From Fimbriimonadaceae bacterium (GTDB taxonomy: Bacteria; Armatimonadota; Fimbriimonadia; Fimbriimonadales; Fimbriimonadaceae): a stretch of DNA of 64,000 nt. Below are positions 1-9,048 of this stretch, piece after piece. The stretch spans positions 186,001 to 250,000 of the forward strand of contig JADLBH010000037.1 in the NCBI GenBank assembly GCA_020847855.1. Direction: 5' to 3'. The stretch's first letter is position 1. Every line of letters starts with the position of its first letter. A model generated the notes under the pieces. It searched no databases. It saw nothing but the letters and a program-made list of their open reading frames with translations, and was not told the origin of the DNA. The translations under genes were made by a program, and so were the position numbers.

Positions 1-1
1 C

Positions 2-589
2 CTGGTTCCAGGCAGCTACTTCTGGCTAGCTGCTGCGCCAGCATCCTGGTTTTCACTATCCCTGATTACGGAGCAACCTGGGGACGTGCCGAGTCAGAAT
101 TGGAAACGGTTCAGAGCAGAACCTCGATTGCGGACCGGGCCCGGAGTCGTGAGCCTTCCGAAACCAACGGACATTACTGGAGACGGACGGACGGATTGGG
201 ACTCGGACTCCGACACGCACGTAGAAGGGGACACATACGTTGACGGTTGGATTAGCGACGCCGATTCGGGTGGATGGTTTGGCGACTGCATCATCATCGT
301 GATCGGTCACGACACGAACCAGAATGGGAAACTAGACGGAAGCGAAGTCACGGACATCATCGGGAAATGCATCTACGACCCGGGCGCCAATAGTGCTAAG
401 ATCTTCCCGATTCCCGACGGGTCTGTAATCCATCATTGGAACTGGGAGGACTCAAATCGTGACGGGGATCGCGATCCCGGCGAGCGTGCTCGGCACTACA
501 TCTACAACACGAAGACGGGCAAGCTCAAAGTGTACGATGAGAACGGCAACCTGTTGTTCTTCGGGGATCCAGATGACTATGGTTGGTAG
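2..589 (+). CDS. Secreted/acidic EF-hand-like repeat protein, 5' end outside window
   Basis: The reading frame is open from base 2, so the track's GTG at 86 is probably internal and the true start lies left of the window. The visible protein is acidic and rich in Asp, Gly and Trp. Two segments, DTNQNGKLDGSE and DSNRDGDRDPGE, look like calcium-binding DxDxDG loops of EF-hand or dockerin type; a third, DITGDGRTDWDSD, is similar. Such loops are typical of extracellular proteins, so an exported calcium-binding protein is inferred. No enzymatic motif is seen. The 3' end overlaps the start of the following lipoprotein gene by 17 bases, suggesting translational coupling. I do not recognise a named family. 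Confidence 0.6.
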   Translation: MVPGSYFWLAAAPASWFSLSLITEQPGDVPSQNWKRFRAEPRLRTGPGVVSLPKPTDITGDGRTDWDSDSDTHVEGDTYVDGWISDADSGGWFGDCIIIVIGHDTNQNGKLDGSEVTDIIGKCIYDPGANSAKIFPIPDGSVIHHWNWEDSNRDGDRDPGERARHYIYNTKTGKLKVYDENGNLLFFGDPDDYGW

Positions 590-1238
590 CGGCTACGCCT
601 CTCTCTTACTGATTGGCTGCGGATGCGCCGTATCTCGCCAGACGCTTAGTGATGCAGTCCAGCTCGAGCAGGCCGACACTCGACCCATGGTGCGTCGAGA
701 TGGAAGCCGCGGAAACGTCGCAGTCCCCGGATGGGCCGCACTGGATCGCGCAGAGGTCAGCTCCCGCGGAACCCTTACGCTCAGCTTTCGAAGCCCCGCA
801 CCTGCTCAGGGCCAAGGCTCCGGCTGGGCCGAAGTCTTCCTCGGCGACGTTGACAGAACGGGGAAGTGGACTCGCGAACCTACTTGCGCTGTTTACTTGC
901 ACCTCAGTGGCCGGCCAGAGGACTCGCGAATGGCCGCGTTTACGAAACCGGGAGACGCGTTCGTTTGGAACCTAGCAGGGAAACTGAGGCGCGCTCCGGT
1001 GCGCAGTTCAGGCTCTGACTACGTCCTCGATCTCTCGCGGGCCGAAGTTCGCTCTGCAAAGATTTGCGCTGCCTCCTCACACTGGTACCCCGACCTAGGG
1101 AAACAATGGCGGGAGCCACGCGACTGGCAAACTGCCGTGGCGCGATTTGAGAGACCCCACGAAGCGCGAATGTGGTTCGAGCTGAGCTTTGCGGGTCTGG
1201 CAGGAGATTTGATGAAGGAACTCAAGCGACACGAGTAG
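573..1238 (+). CDS. Putative lipoprotein, unknown function
   Basis: The track ORF begins at 459, but a better start is ATG 573 (or ATG 579), which follows a GGGG-rich stretch and gives a short charged-poor N-terminus, a hydrophobic run and the lipobox LLIGC, cut before Cys. The protein would therefore be lipid-anchored and exported. The mature part, about 200 residues, has no motif I recognise; it is rich in Arg, Ser and Trp. It overlaps the preceding EF-hand-like gene by 17 bases, so the two probably form an exported pair, like the two-gene secreted modules elsewhere in the window. Confidence 0.55.
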   Translation: MTMVGSGYASLLLIGCGCAVSRQTLSDAVQLEQADTRPMVRRDGSRGNVAVPGWAALDRAEVSSRGTLTLSFRSPAPAQGQGSGWAEVFLGDVDRTGKWTREPTCAVYLHLSGRPEDSRMAAFTKPGDAFVWNLAGKLRRAPVRSSGSDYVLDLSRAEVRSAKICAASSHWYPDLGKQWREPRDWQTAVARFERPHEARMWFELSFAGLAGDLMKELKRHE

Positions 1239-1297
1239 GCGCGCGAGCCCGAAGCCAGCAAATGGCTACGTAGTACGGCTGAGCGCCGCAGCACTAG

Positions 1298-1468
<171 letters not shown>

Positions 1469-1511
1469 GGCTTGCCGCCCGCATCCCGAGGGCCGGGCGT
1501 GTCGCGGCCTG

Positions 1512-1662
1512 CTACTTTTCGCCTTCGAACTCGTAAGCCAGAGCCTTGCCCAGCAACGGATGTCTGGAGCGAGCATCACGCTCGGCGTTGACGAACCGGC
1601 TTTCCGCTCGCTGGAGCAAGAGCTCAGGATTGTCCTGGGCGAAGAGAGATGAACCGCGAACC
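1512..1662 (-). pseudogene. C-terminal tail of an unidentified minus-strand gene
   Basis: On the minus strand a frame ending in TAG at 1514-1512 reads as a natural-looking protein tail (LFAQDNPELLLQRAESRF, ending in YEFEGEK). It has no plausible start or upstream body. It lies tail to tail with the GAPDH fragment, so the duplicated or displaced segment may carry both the 3' end of gap and that of its convergent neighbour. The family is not recognised, and the upstream limit of coding is uncertain. Confidence 0.4.
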
Positions 1663-1663
1663 C

Positions 1664-1692
1664 TTGCTTTTCGTAGAGTTCTGACGTATACT
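1664..1692 (+). promoter_or_regulatory. Predicted sigma-70-type promoter of the left module
   Basis: TTGCTT, 17 bases, then TATACT. An ATG follows at 1709, and the frame directly over it encodes a signal-peptide-like run. The layout resembles the module promoters near 39-46 kb. Confidence 0.5.
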
Positions 1693-1708
1693 TAGGGTCC
1701 TGAGTACC

Positions 1709-2963
1709 ATGCTTCGGGCTTCTTGCGCTCTGCTCCGCGCTAGCGTCCGCGCACCAGCTATCCCGATGGCCTGAGGTCGGCATCGTGCAAAAGAACTTCA
1801 CAGGGAACCTCAGCCTCACGGATCGCTACTACCGTAGCGTTCCCGCCCATCGTCAAGTACCCAGCGATCGAGTACCCGGCGTCCCCGCCGATCCTGGGCG
1901 TCGCCTACCGGCGGGGCCTGAACGTCGTAGTAACGGTCACTTGAGGAACGACAACCCATTCCGGCTCGTGGGGACGATGACCTTGAACTGGGCCAAGCTC
2001 GTGTGCCCGGGCCCGAACACCGAGGGCCCACCCGGCTCGTGGTCCAACCCCCCGTTCGACATCCCCCTCGGGTTCAGCCCTGCGACGACGCCGGTAGACC
2101 TCGCCGCCTACGGAGGCTCGCAGAACATCACGTACACGTTCTCCGGCCTGCCGAACCATGTCGCCCTCGGCGACCTCGAAGTCGCCTACGACCTTCCGCT
2201 CCAACGCGAAGGGCTGTTCGAGTGGGGCGAGAACGGGGAGACGGGGAAATGGACCCGGGTGTTCCTGACCGATTCAACGCCGGTAGGCGCCCAAGGGATC
2301 CCCTGGGCCGACTTTCTTGAGTACACGTGCCGCTGGGCCTGGGGCGCGGCCGGGGCCAGCGACCTGCGCGTGAAGATGACCCGGGGCATGCACTACTCGA
2401 ACCGGTGCGCAGACCGAAGGTTGCTGTATCGGTACGATTATCCGAGGTTCGCGGTGCTTCAAGCAGACTCGACCTATCAGTACTTTCTGGGTGACCTGAC
2501 GCGCCTGCTCGACCTTCCTTCGAGCGCGGAGCTCGACTGCAACGACTTTGCCGCCGGGCTCCAACTGGCGCTCTCCTCGCACGGCACATCGGCCGAAGTC
2601 ATCGTCATGTCGGAGGACGGCACCGGCGGGAGCACTGGGTTCGCCACAAACCCTCTGTGCCAGGCTGGCGACGACTCGACGAACCTTGGCAACTACTACT
2701 CGTTCCCATTCAACTATCACATGGTCACCCGGAGCGGGGGCGAGACCTTCGACACGTCCTCGTCCTACGACTTCGACACGCTCGGCTCGCCCTACCAGAA
2801 CCCGCCCACGTTCTGGGCCGAAGACCCGCACTGGCGAAGCTGGGTCGGCGGCGAGGACTACGGTCTTGTGGACGACTCGCTTCCGATCGGCTCGACGATC
2901 ACCCCGTTAGTGCCGCGCCCCGTGATCCCGATCTCCCAAGTCATCGCAGGACCGCATCCATGA
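1709..2963 (+). pseudogene. Frameshifted secreted transglutaminase-like protein
   Basis: The intact ORF is 1785-2963, but three pieces in different frames look like one gene. A signal-peptide-like run (FGLLALCSALASA) lies in frame with the ORF at about 1710-1755 but has no start; the only ATG (1709) is in another frame. Bases about 1801-1935 read convincingly in a third frame (PPIVKYPAIEYPASPP, GVAYRRGLNVVVTVT). From about 1938 to 2963 the protein continues in the first frame. The C-terminal half has a transglutaminase-like order of Cys (LDCNDFAAGL), His (FNYHMVT) and Asp (SSYDFD). At least two frame changes are therefore needed. It could be decayed, phase-variable or affected by assembly errors; ATG 1977 could start a truncated version. 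The stop overlaps the next gene as ATGA. Confidence 0.55.
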
Positions 2964-3880
2964 ACACCGCTACGAAACTCTTGGCCGCTTCCGGAGTGCT
3001 GGCCGCGTCGTTCCTGGGCTACTCGTTGAGCACTGCATCCCCGCGAACCAGCGCGAAGTCCGAACTGGCCGTCCGCGGCCCGGTCGTCTACGGCGAGCGC
3101 CTCGTGCCGATCGCGCTCCTTGCTCGCGCCGGGCTGTCGGTGAAGGGCGAGATGCTGCGGGGCACGAAGTACGGGGACACCCCCCATCCCGAGATCGACC
3201 CTAACCCGCCGTTCGTCCATTCGCGAGCTGTCGGATTTGATAGCCAAGGACAGGTGGAGGTCTTGCTGACTTGTACTGTCAATCAGGATATGACTCGTCA
3301 AGAGTCCGAGCCGGGAGCGTTTGTCAACGACCTGCCGAAGTTCGTTGGCAAGACTCCACCGTCCGGCCTACAGTTTGCTAAGGACTCACGGTACCAGGCT
3401 AGTCCAGGCTGCCGCCGCGTTTTCTTCTACGGAGAATACGAGGCTGGGTACCTACAGATCACTCGAAAGTACATGCGCACCGCAACGGGCAAGTCGGTGT
3501 TGCCCGAGTGGGACGCCGAGCCATTCGAGCCCGTGCTCGAGGCTGCTGCGAGGACCTACTTTGCGCGAATCGTTGCAGAACGGCTGGAGCCGGCCGACGA
3601 CAGACAGGTGGCAGGCCGGCCGGTGCGGACTTGGAGGTGCGTCAAGTCCGGTATCGAGTACGTCGCCCTTGAAGAGTGGGCGGAGGCGCGAGGGTTCGCT
3701 CAGGGAGGGGCCGACACCGTGCCGTGCGTGACCCTCCGTCACCACGGGGCCGAAGTGGTGGTCCCCCTCGGCGCGATGGCGGTTCGGCTTGGCGACCGAT
3801 GGCTCGACCTGCCCGACTGCGTCGCCGAGAAAGACGGGCGCTGGCTAGTGCCGTTGGAGATCGACCGGCTAGTGCCATGA
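2960..3880 (+). CDS. Exported protein with possible copper-amine-oxidase-N-like segments
   Basis: ATG 2960 overlaps the stop of the preceding gene (ATGA), so the two are translationally coupled. The N-terminus is a clear signal peptide or anchor (MNTATKLLAASGVLAASFLGYS). Near the start (GPVVYGERLVPIALLARAG) and at the end (RWLVPLEIDRLV) are segments resembling the copper amine oxidase N-terminal-like stalk domain found in many secreted proteins; this is inference from the pattern. The middle part, with several Cys and aromatic residues, is unrecognised. As the second gene of a two-gene secreted module it may serve the transglutaminase-like protein as partner or inhibitor. Confidence 0.6.
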   Translation: MNTATKLLAASGVLAASFLGYSLSTASPRTSAKSELAVRGPVVYGERLVPIALLARAGLSVKGEMLRGTKYGDTPHPEIDPNPPFVHSRAVGFDSQGQVEVLLTCTVNQDMTRQESEPGAFVNDLPKFVGKTPPSGLQFAKDSRYQASPGCRRVFFYGEYEAGYLQITRKYMRTATGKSVLPEWDAEPFEPVLEAAARTYFARIVAERLEPADDRQVAGRPVRTWRCVKSGIEYVALEEWAEARGFAQGGADTVPCVTLRHHGAEVVVPLGAMAVRLGDRWLDLPDCVAEKDGRWLVPLEIDRLVP

Positions 3881-4004
3881 TCCGTCTATGCGACGCACGA
3901 GCGGTTTGTCATTGACCGCCGACTTCCACACTTTCGCAGCAAATTGAGCGGCAAGTACCCAGTTCGTCCGAAGCGCAAAGCGGCGGGTGAGCAGCGACCG
4001 GCGC

Positions 4005-4091
4005 GGGAACCCGCACGGCTCGACCTATAGCACAGCAGTCACGGTGGGGCTCGGCGACATGATCGAGTTCGTCGCGCAGGACGGACCCTGA
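4005..4091 (+). pseudogene. Second, decayed GAPDH 3'-end fragment
   Basis: From GGG 4005 to TGA 4089-4091 the frame reads NPHGSTYSTAVTVGLGDM and then EFVAQ, matching the ends of the GAPDH tail at 1322-1468 but lacking the WYDNEWGY block, as if about 20 codons had been deleted in frame. The stretch GCGCGGGAACCCGCAC is shared by both copies. It marks the right edge of the left module. The 250 bases between this and the tmRNA show nothing I can assign. Confidence 0.7.
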
Positions 4092-4339
4092 ACCGTTTCG
4101 CGGGCAACGAACCTGTGGACCTGAGCCAGGGCGAGGCTCTCGAGCGGGTTCGAGGTTCACTTAGGAACAGCCTGCCTTCCGTGTTTCTGCTCCCTGACGA
4201 TACGCAGCCGAGGCGCTTCGCCCCAGCGGGCACAGGGCCCTCCTCGGGATCACATGGGCATCAGCAAGAGGTCGCATTGGGCCCGATTCGACCCTGCGGA
4301 ACCTCACTGGTCTGCCGACCGTTCATAATAGACAGGTAC

Positions 4340-4694
4340 GGGGGCGTAAGGTTTCGACAGGGTCGGATCAGCCCACGGACTGCGAGTCGAGGCGCCGCTG
4401 GCCTCGTAAAAAGCGGCAACAAAGCAACTGCGAACAACAACTTCGCTTTGGCTGCCTAATTGAGCAGCCCGTCGGCTAGGAGCGAGCCTGTAGCGCCTAG
4501 TGCAGACGTCGCAAAGTCAGGATCGCTAGGGTAGGCCCCGGTCCGAGGCCCGCCCGGCTAAATAAACCGGACTAGGCGCGAAGGTGGCCGGGCCTCTTGG
4601 GCAGCCCCGCGCCGAACCTAATCGAGAGGAGACGCTCGTGGATGTTCGGGGACGACGGCTTTGGAAGGGGGTTCAATTCCCCCCGCCTCCACCA
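4340..4694 (+). ncRNA. ssrA: Transfer-messenger RNA (tmRNA)
   Basis: Starts GGGGGCGTAAGGTTTCGACAGG and ends with the tRNA-like TTCAATTCCCC arm followed by CGCCTCCACCA. The 5' GGGGGCG pairs with 3' CGCCTCC over seven bases (one G-U). The tag reading frame ends in TAA at 4457-4459 and encodes ANNNFALAA; the resume codon is probably GGC 4415 or GCG 4430, giving GNKATANNNFALAA or the shorter form. The molecule rescues stalled ribosomes with SmpB and marks products for proteolysis. The length of 355 nt is normal. tmRNA genes are common integration sites, relevant to the truncated Fic gene just downstream. Confidence 0.95.
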
Positions 4695-4708
4695 GTTTCC
4701 TATGCCAT

Positions 4709-4726
4709 GCGGGGGCTCGAGCCCGC
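4709..4726 (+). terminator. GC-rich hairpin after tmRNA
   Basis: GCGGGGGCTCGAGCCCGC is almost self-complementary and starts 15 bases after the CCA end of tmRNA. It lacks a T tract, so it may be a processing or termination signal without being a classical intrinsic terminator. Confidence 0.35.
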
Positions 4727-4744
4727 GTGAGAAATGAAACTTTG

Positions 4745-4769
4745 TGACATTTCTCAACCAGAAATGTCA
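4745..4769. repeat. Perfect inverted repeat downstream of ssrA
   Basis: TGACATTTCT, a 5-base spacer CAACC, then AGAAATGTCA: ten perfectly paired bases in an AT-richer stretch than its surroundings. It lies between tmRNA and the Fic remnant. It may be an operator, a recombination site or a leftover of an integrated element; the sequence alone does not decide. Confidence 0.6.
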
Positions 4770-4972
4770 GGTTTGTGCCAGAATCCGACAAAATGGACGC
4801 AGGCACCTAGGTCAAGTCGTCGCTAGGGCATCGCACATTTGTCCCATGTAGCGCATCGGACTGGTCGCCCGACTGGTCTCAAAAAACGCAGCGAAACCTA
4901 GAAGAAGCGGCTCACGCGCTGGGGACTGCCAAGGGCCTCTCCGTCCTCATCGAGAACCCGTACCTGCTGACC

Positions 4973-5929
4973 TTGGCTTCGCTCGACATAGAAGCGATCG
5001 CTAGCTCAACCATCGAGAACACGATCGCGACTCCCGATGAGTTCGTCCTGTACCAGGCGATCGGAGGGCCCGAACGAAGCGCAGCTGTCGAGGTGGGGAA
5101 CTACCGCCAAGCGTTGATGCATGGGGTCGCCCGCCTCATAGAGTTGCCAATCAGCACGCGGTTGATCCTTGAGCTGCACGAAAAGTTGCTCAACCGTACA
5201 CAGAACGCACACATGGCAGGCAAGCTCAAGGTGGGCCAGAACTACATTGCGCCCAACCCTTCCTTCCCGATCGAACGGGCGACATGCGTCCCACCCCCGC
5301 CCGAACGGGTCGAGAGCCTGCTCGACGACCTATGGCGGTTCGTACACGACGACCACAGCGTCGGGAAGGTTGCGAAGATCGCGATCACGCACTACCAGTT
5401 CGAGACGATCCACCCGTTTGGCGACGGGAACGGTCGCGTCGGGCGCCTCTTGGTCGTCTTGCAAATGCTCGACTCAGGCCTGCTGGCCGAACCGGTGGTC
5501 TACCCGTCGTACTATCTCGAACGGCACAAGGACGAGTACTTGGACCGCTTGCAAGCTGTGCGGGAACGGGGAGACCTCGATCAATGGGTCGGGTTCTTCG
5601 GCCAGGCTCTGACCGCGTCCGCACTCGAAACGAACCGGCTTGCTCTTCGAATAAGGGAAACCCTTGCCACACTGCGGGACACCACGGCCGGGGTCAGAAG
5701 ACGGGCCTCGAAGGAAGCGGTCATCTCGGCTTTCTCCCGCAGACTGTACATGACGGTGAGAGATCTCGCCGAAGAAGCGGGGATCTCGCGACCGTTAGCG
5801 GCGGAGTGCCTGCACGAACTCGAAGCCGAAGGCACCGTCCGCGAGATCAGTGGACAAAAGTGGCGGAAAGTCTACGTCTGCCAACCCCTCTTCGAAGCTA
5901 TCTTCCATGAAGCTCCACTTGAGCGTTAG
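4973..5929 (+). CDS. Fic-domain AMPylase-type protein with C-terminal winged helix, probably missing its start
   Basis: The Fic core HPFGDGNGRVGR is intact, with the catalytic His and nucleotide-binding loop used to transfer AMP (or another nucleotide moiety) to a target hydroxyl. SSTIEN upstream fits the (S/T)xxxE(G/N) inhibitory helix motif of self-inhibited Fic proteins. The last about 70 residues look like a winged helix. The track starts at TTG 4973, but the same frame is open back to 4811 and encodes sensible Fic N-terminal sequence (LEEAAHALGTAKGLSVLIEN) with no ATG, GTG or TTG before the stop at 4808. The 5' end therefore seems to have been lost, close to tmRNA. The end overlaps polA (convergent) by four bases. 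Confidence 0.7.
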   Translation: MASLDIEAIASSTIENTIATPDEFVLYQAIGGPERSAAVEVGNYRQALMHGVARLIELPISTRLILELHEKLLNRTQNAHMAGKLKVGQNYIAPNPSFPIERATCVPPPPERVESLLDDLWRFVHDDHSVGKVAKIAITHYQFETIHPFGDGNGRVGRLLVVLQMLDSGLLAEPVVYPSYYLERHKDEYLDRLQAVRERGDLDQWVGFFGQALTASALETNRLALRIRETLATLRDTTAGVRRRASKEAVISAFSRRLYMTVRDLAEEAGISRPLAAECLHELEAEGTVREISGQKWRKVYVCQPLFEAIFHEAPLER

Positions 5930-8514
5930 ACCGCCGTCATCTCCAGCCAGTTCGGCCCGGTCTTTACGTCCACCTCGACCGGCACGTCGAGCGGCAGTGC
6001 CGACTCCATGCCCGCTTTCAGGCCAGGCAACAGTCCCCCTTCCCCGTCCGCCGTCTCGAAAAGAAGCTCGTCGTGAACCTGCAGCAGCATCCGGGTCCTC
6101 GCATCGCCAAGGACTCCACGAACGCGGATCATAGCCAGCTTCGCCATGTCGGCGGCAGTCCCTTGGATCGGGGCATTCATCGCTTGCCGCTCTGCATACT
6201 GTCGGATGCCCCGGTTCGCGTTGTGGATCTCGGGGAAGTATCGGCGACGGCCGCACAGCGTGACCGTAAAGCCCTTCGAGCGCGCTTCCTCCACCATGCC
6301 CTTCGTGAACGCTTGCACTGCGGGGAACCGTAGGTTGTACTGCTCGATCAGCTCGGCCGCTTCCTTGCGAGAGAACTCGGGCCCGAGTTGGTTGGCGAGA
6401 CCGAAGTCTGTGACCCCATAGAGTACGGCAAAGTTCAGGAGCTTGGCCAGGCGGCGCTGCTCCGGACCAACCTCGGCGACCTCGACCTTGAACATGAGCG
6501 AAGCAGTGACCGCGTGGACGTCCTCGTGCCGCTGGAAGGCGTCGGTCAGCGCTGCATCCTGACTCATATGGGCGAGGATCCTCAGTTCCACTTGAGAATA
6601 GTCGCACGAAGCGAACGAGAATCCCTGAGCTGCGACGAAGGCGCGGCGGATCTGCCTGCCGAGCTCGGTGCGAACGGGGATGTTCTGCAGGTTGGGGTCA
6701 ATCGAGCTGAGCCGCCCCGTCGCCGCCACCATTTGGTTGAAGGTCGTGTGGACCCGGCCGTCCTCGGCGACGAGCTTGGGTAGGGAGTCCGCATAGGTGC
6801 TCTTCAACTTGGTCAGCTCTCGCCACGCCAAGATCTCGTGGGCGACCGGGTGGTCAATCTCGTTGAGGATCTCGACCCCGGTCGCCCAGCCGGTCTTGGT
6901 CCGCTTCCCGCCTGGGATCGCCAACTTCTCGAAGAGCACCTCGCCCAATTGCTTGGGCGAGCCAATGTTGAACTCCATGCCCGCAAGTTCGTGTACAAGC
7001 GACTGGGATTGAGCGATCGAGACCTCGAGCGACTTCGAGAACTCATTGAGCTGTCCGGTGTCGAGTTGGATGCCGTGACTCTCCATCTCAGCGAGGATCG
7101 GCACGAGTGGCACCTCGATCTCGCTCAGCACGCGGGTCTGACCTTCGAGTTCGACCCTATCGCGCAGGGCCGGTTCCAACCGTAGCAGGGCCAACGCCGA
7201 TTGGGCAGGCACAACGGGCCTTGCGTCCAGGAACGCCTGGCTCAGATCCCCTAGTTCGTAGTCCGAGCGCCCCGACTGCAAGACATAGCAAGCCAGGGCG
7301 GTATCGAACCGAGGAGGGATCGAGACGCCCGGCGACTCGCGGTACAGCGACTTGACGTCGTGGCCCACCATTTGGTGGGCACGCTCGCGGAAGAGGGCGA
7401 TCGCCCACGCCCTCGGCACGGTAATGACCCCGTCCGCGAGCCCGACCGCGACCTCCTGCCCGGCCCCGTCGTCGAACATCGAGCGTTGGTCGGCCGTCGT
7501 CTCCCAAGCCAGCGAGAACGTGGCCTCCCCCACTTTGTCCAAGAGTGCCTGGGCGCTTCCAAGCGCAGGGAGCAGGATCGGCTCGAGTCCTTCGACCTCC
7601 ACCTTGGCCTCGTGGTTTCTTGCCGTGTCCGTGAGGTATCCGTCCAAGGCTTCCACGAACCGCTTCGAAAGCGTCCGAAACTCCAGGGATTCGAGCATCG
7701 CTCGCGCACGCTCCAAATGGGCCACATCGAGCCTATACGGTTCGAAATCGTAGGACACTGGGGTCTCGCGGTCTATCGTTGCCAACCGCTTGCTCATCTC
7801 CATCTGGGCGATGTTCGGCCCGATCTTCTTCCAGAACTTCTCTGGCACCTCCCCCTGCCTCTCGAGCATCGCCTCCACGTGACCGAACTCTTGAATGAGC
7901 TGGGTGGCTGATTTTTCCCCGATGCCGGGCACTCCTGGGATGTTATCGCTCGAGTCTCCCGCCATTGCCTTGTAGTCCGTGACGAACTCAGGTCCGAAGC
8001 CCATCCGCTCGATCACTCGGTCCCGGTCGTAGACTACGGCATCGGCGCCCCGCATACCCGGCACATAGACCGAGGTGTGCTCGTCCACGAGCTGGAGCGA
8101 GTCCAGGTCTCCCGTGACGATCGTGGTCTCGAAGCCTCTCTCAGGAGCAATCCTCGCCAGGGTCCCGACGATGTCGTCGGCCTCGAACCCTTCCAATCTC
8201 AGCAGCGGGATCGAGAGCGACTCGATGAAGTCGTGGGAGAAGTCGAGCTGGACCATGAGCTCGGGCGGAGTCTCCTTCCTTGTGCCCTTGTACTCGGCAA
8301 ACTCCCCGTGACGGAAGGTCTTACCGGGGCTGTCCAAGGCGACCACGACGCACTCCGGCTCGAGCTCTTTGATCAGCCCGACCAGGGTCTGGGCGAACCC
8401 GAAGAGAGCGTTCGTGGGGCGACCGTCCGCCGTGCTCAGATACCGGGTGCCGTAAAAGGCGCGAAACAGCAGGCTGAAGCCGTCCAGGACCAGGAGTCGT
8501 CGCGCCACCCCCAA
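5926..8514 (-). CDS. polA: DNA polymerase I
   Basis: At 862 residues this is the normal length for Pol I, which fills gaps and removes RNA primers. The N-terminal 5'-3' exonuclease is intact by motif (GFEADDIVG, VTGDLDSLQLV, AGDSSDNIPGVPGIG). The C-terminal polymerase has motif A (DYSQVELR), the O helix (RRLAKLLNFAVLYG, with the Arg, Lys and Phe positions) and motif C (QVHDELLFE). The middle 3'-5' exonuclease domain appears inactive: the DxE motif reads AWETT, and the other metal-binding Asp positions are not evident (GHDVKSLYRE, DYELGDLS). Proofreading is therefore probably absent, as in Taq polymerase. It is transcribed away from the tfoX-like gene and convergent with fic. Confidence 0.95.
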   Translation of the reverse strand: MGVARRLLVLDGFSLLFRAFYGTRYLSTADGRPTNALFGFAQTLVGLIKELEPECVVVALDSPGKTFRHGEFAEYKGTRKETPPELMVQLDFSHDFIESLSIPLLRLEGFEADDIVGTLARIAPERGFETTIVTGDLDSLQLVDEHTSVYVPGMRGADAVVYDRDRVIERMGFGPEFVTDYKAMAGDSSDNIPGVPGIGEKSATQLIQEFGHVEAMLERQGEVPEKFWKKIGPNIAQMEMSKRLATIDRETPVSYDFEPYRLDVAHLERARAMLESLEFRTLSKRFVEALDGYLTDTARNHEAKVEVEGLEPILLPALGSAQALLDKVGEATFSLAWETTADQRSMFDDGAGQEVAVGLADGVITVPRAWAIALFRERAHQMVGHDVKSLYRESPGVSIPPRFDTALACYVLQSGRSDYELGDLSQAFLDARPVVPAQSALALLRLEPALRDRVELEGQTRVLSEIEVPLVPILAEMESHGIQLDTGQLNEFSKSLEVSIAQSQSLVHELAGMEFNIGSPKQLGEVLFEKLAIPGGKRTKTGWATGVEILNEIDHPVAHEILAWRELTKLKSTYADSLPKLVAEDGRVHTTFNQMVAATGRLSSIDPNLQNIPVRTELGRQIRRAFVAAQGFSFASCDYSQVELRILAHMSQDAALTDAFQRHEDVHAVTASLMFKVEVAEVGPEQRRLAKLLNFAVLYGVTDFGLANQLGPEFSRKEAAELIEQYNLRFPAVQAFTKGMVEEARSKGFTVTLCGRRRYFPEIHNANRGIRQYAERQAMNAPIQGTAADMAKLAMIRVRGVLGDARTRMLLQVHDELLFETADGEGGLLPGLKAGMESALPLDVPVEVDVKTGPNWLEMTAV

Positions 8515-8642
8515 AGATTACCGGGGCACGCGGGCATCCCGTCGCACGGGTTGCCAAGGAGGTAGAATGGGCCCGTTCCGGAGTCTCGAGCCCAGCCCGG
8601 CAACGGGTGGCGGCTCGCGGAACGCCGGAAGGAACCTGACCT

Positions 8643-8975
8643 ATGGTATATCGGCCAATTCGCTACGAGCAGATGATGAAGGCGGCCGAAGGCTTGGACG
8701 TCCGTGCCCGCAGAATGTTCGACGGTATGGCGATCTACTCCGGTACGAAGATGTTTGCCTACCTGGTAGGCGAGGACATTGGGTTGAAGCTCTCGCCGGG
8801 GGATCAAGACGTGGCAATGACGATGGATGGGGCCGAACCGCTCGTCGCCGACCCTTCGGCTGGGCCGATGAAGGACTACGTTCGGATGCCGCGCGAGATC
8901 CTCGACAACTTCGAGAACTTTTGCGGCTGGGTGGAGCGGAGCGCGGCGTACGCCTCCGGTCACGTCACACACTAG
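8643..8975 (+). CDS. TfoX N-terminal domain family protein
   Basis: 110 residues with the TfoX N-terminal pattern: a central RRMFDGMAIYSGTKMFAYLV segment (compare the family's R.MFGG......mFa) followed by LGLKLSP-type sequence. In gammaproteobacteria TfoX/Sxy regulates competence, but single-domain homologues are widespread and their role is usually unknown. Divergent from polA, with about 130 bases between them. A regulatory or nucleic-acid-linked role is possible but not shown. Confidence 0.7.
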   Translation: MVYRPIRYEQMMKAAEGLDVRARRMFDGMAIYSGTKMFAYLVGEDIGLKLSPGDQDVAMTMDGAEPLVADPSAGPMKDYVRMPREILDNFENFCGWVERSAAYASGHVTH

Positions 8976-9048
8976 CGATCCCGGTCTTGCACATCCATCC
9001 AGGGCAAAGCCCCTTTCAGCCCTGGCCCAGGCCAGCGGAGGCGCAGCA

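Noticed and set aside
4572-4806. Small minus-strand ORFs over the 3' end of tmRNA
   Set aside because: They are translations of the tmRNA's tRNA-like end and hairpins, a common artefact.
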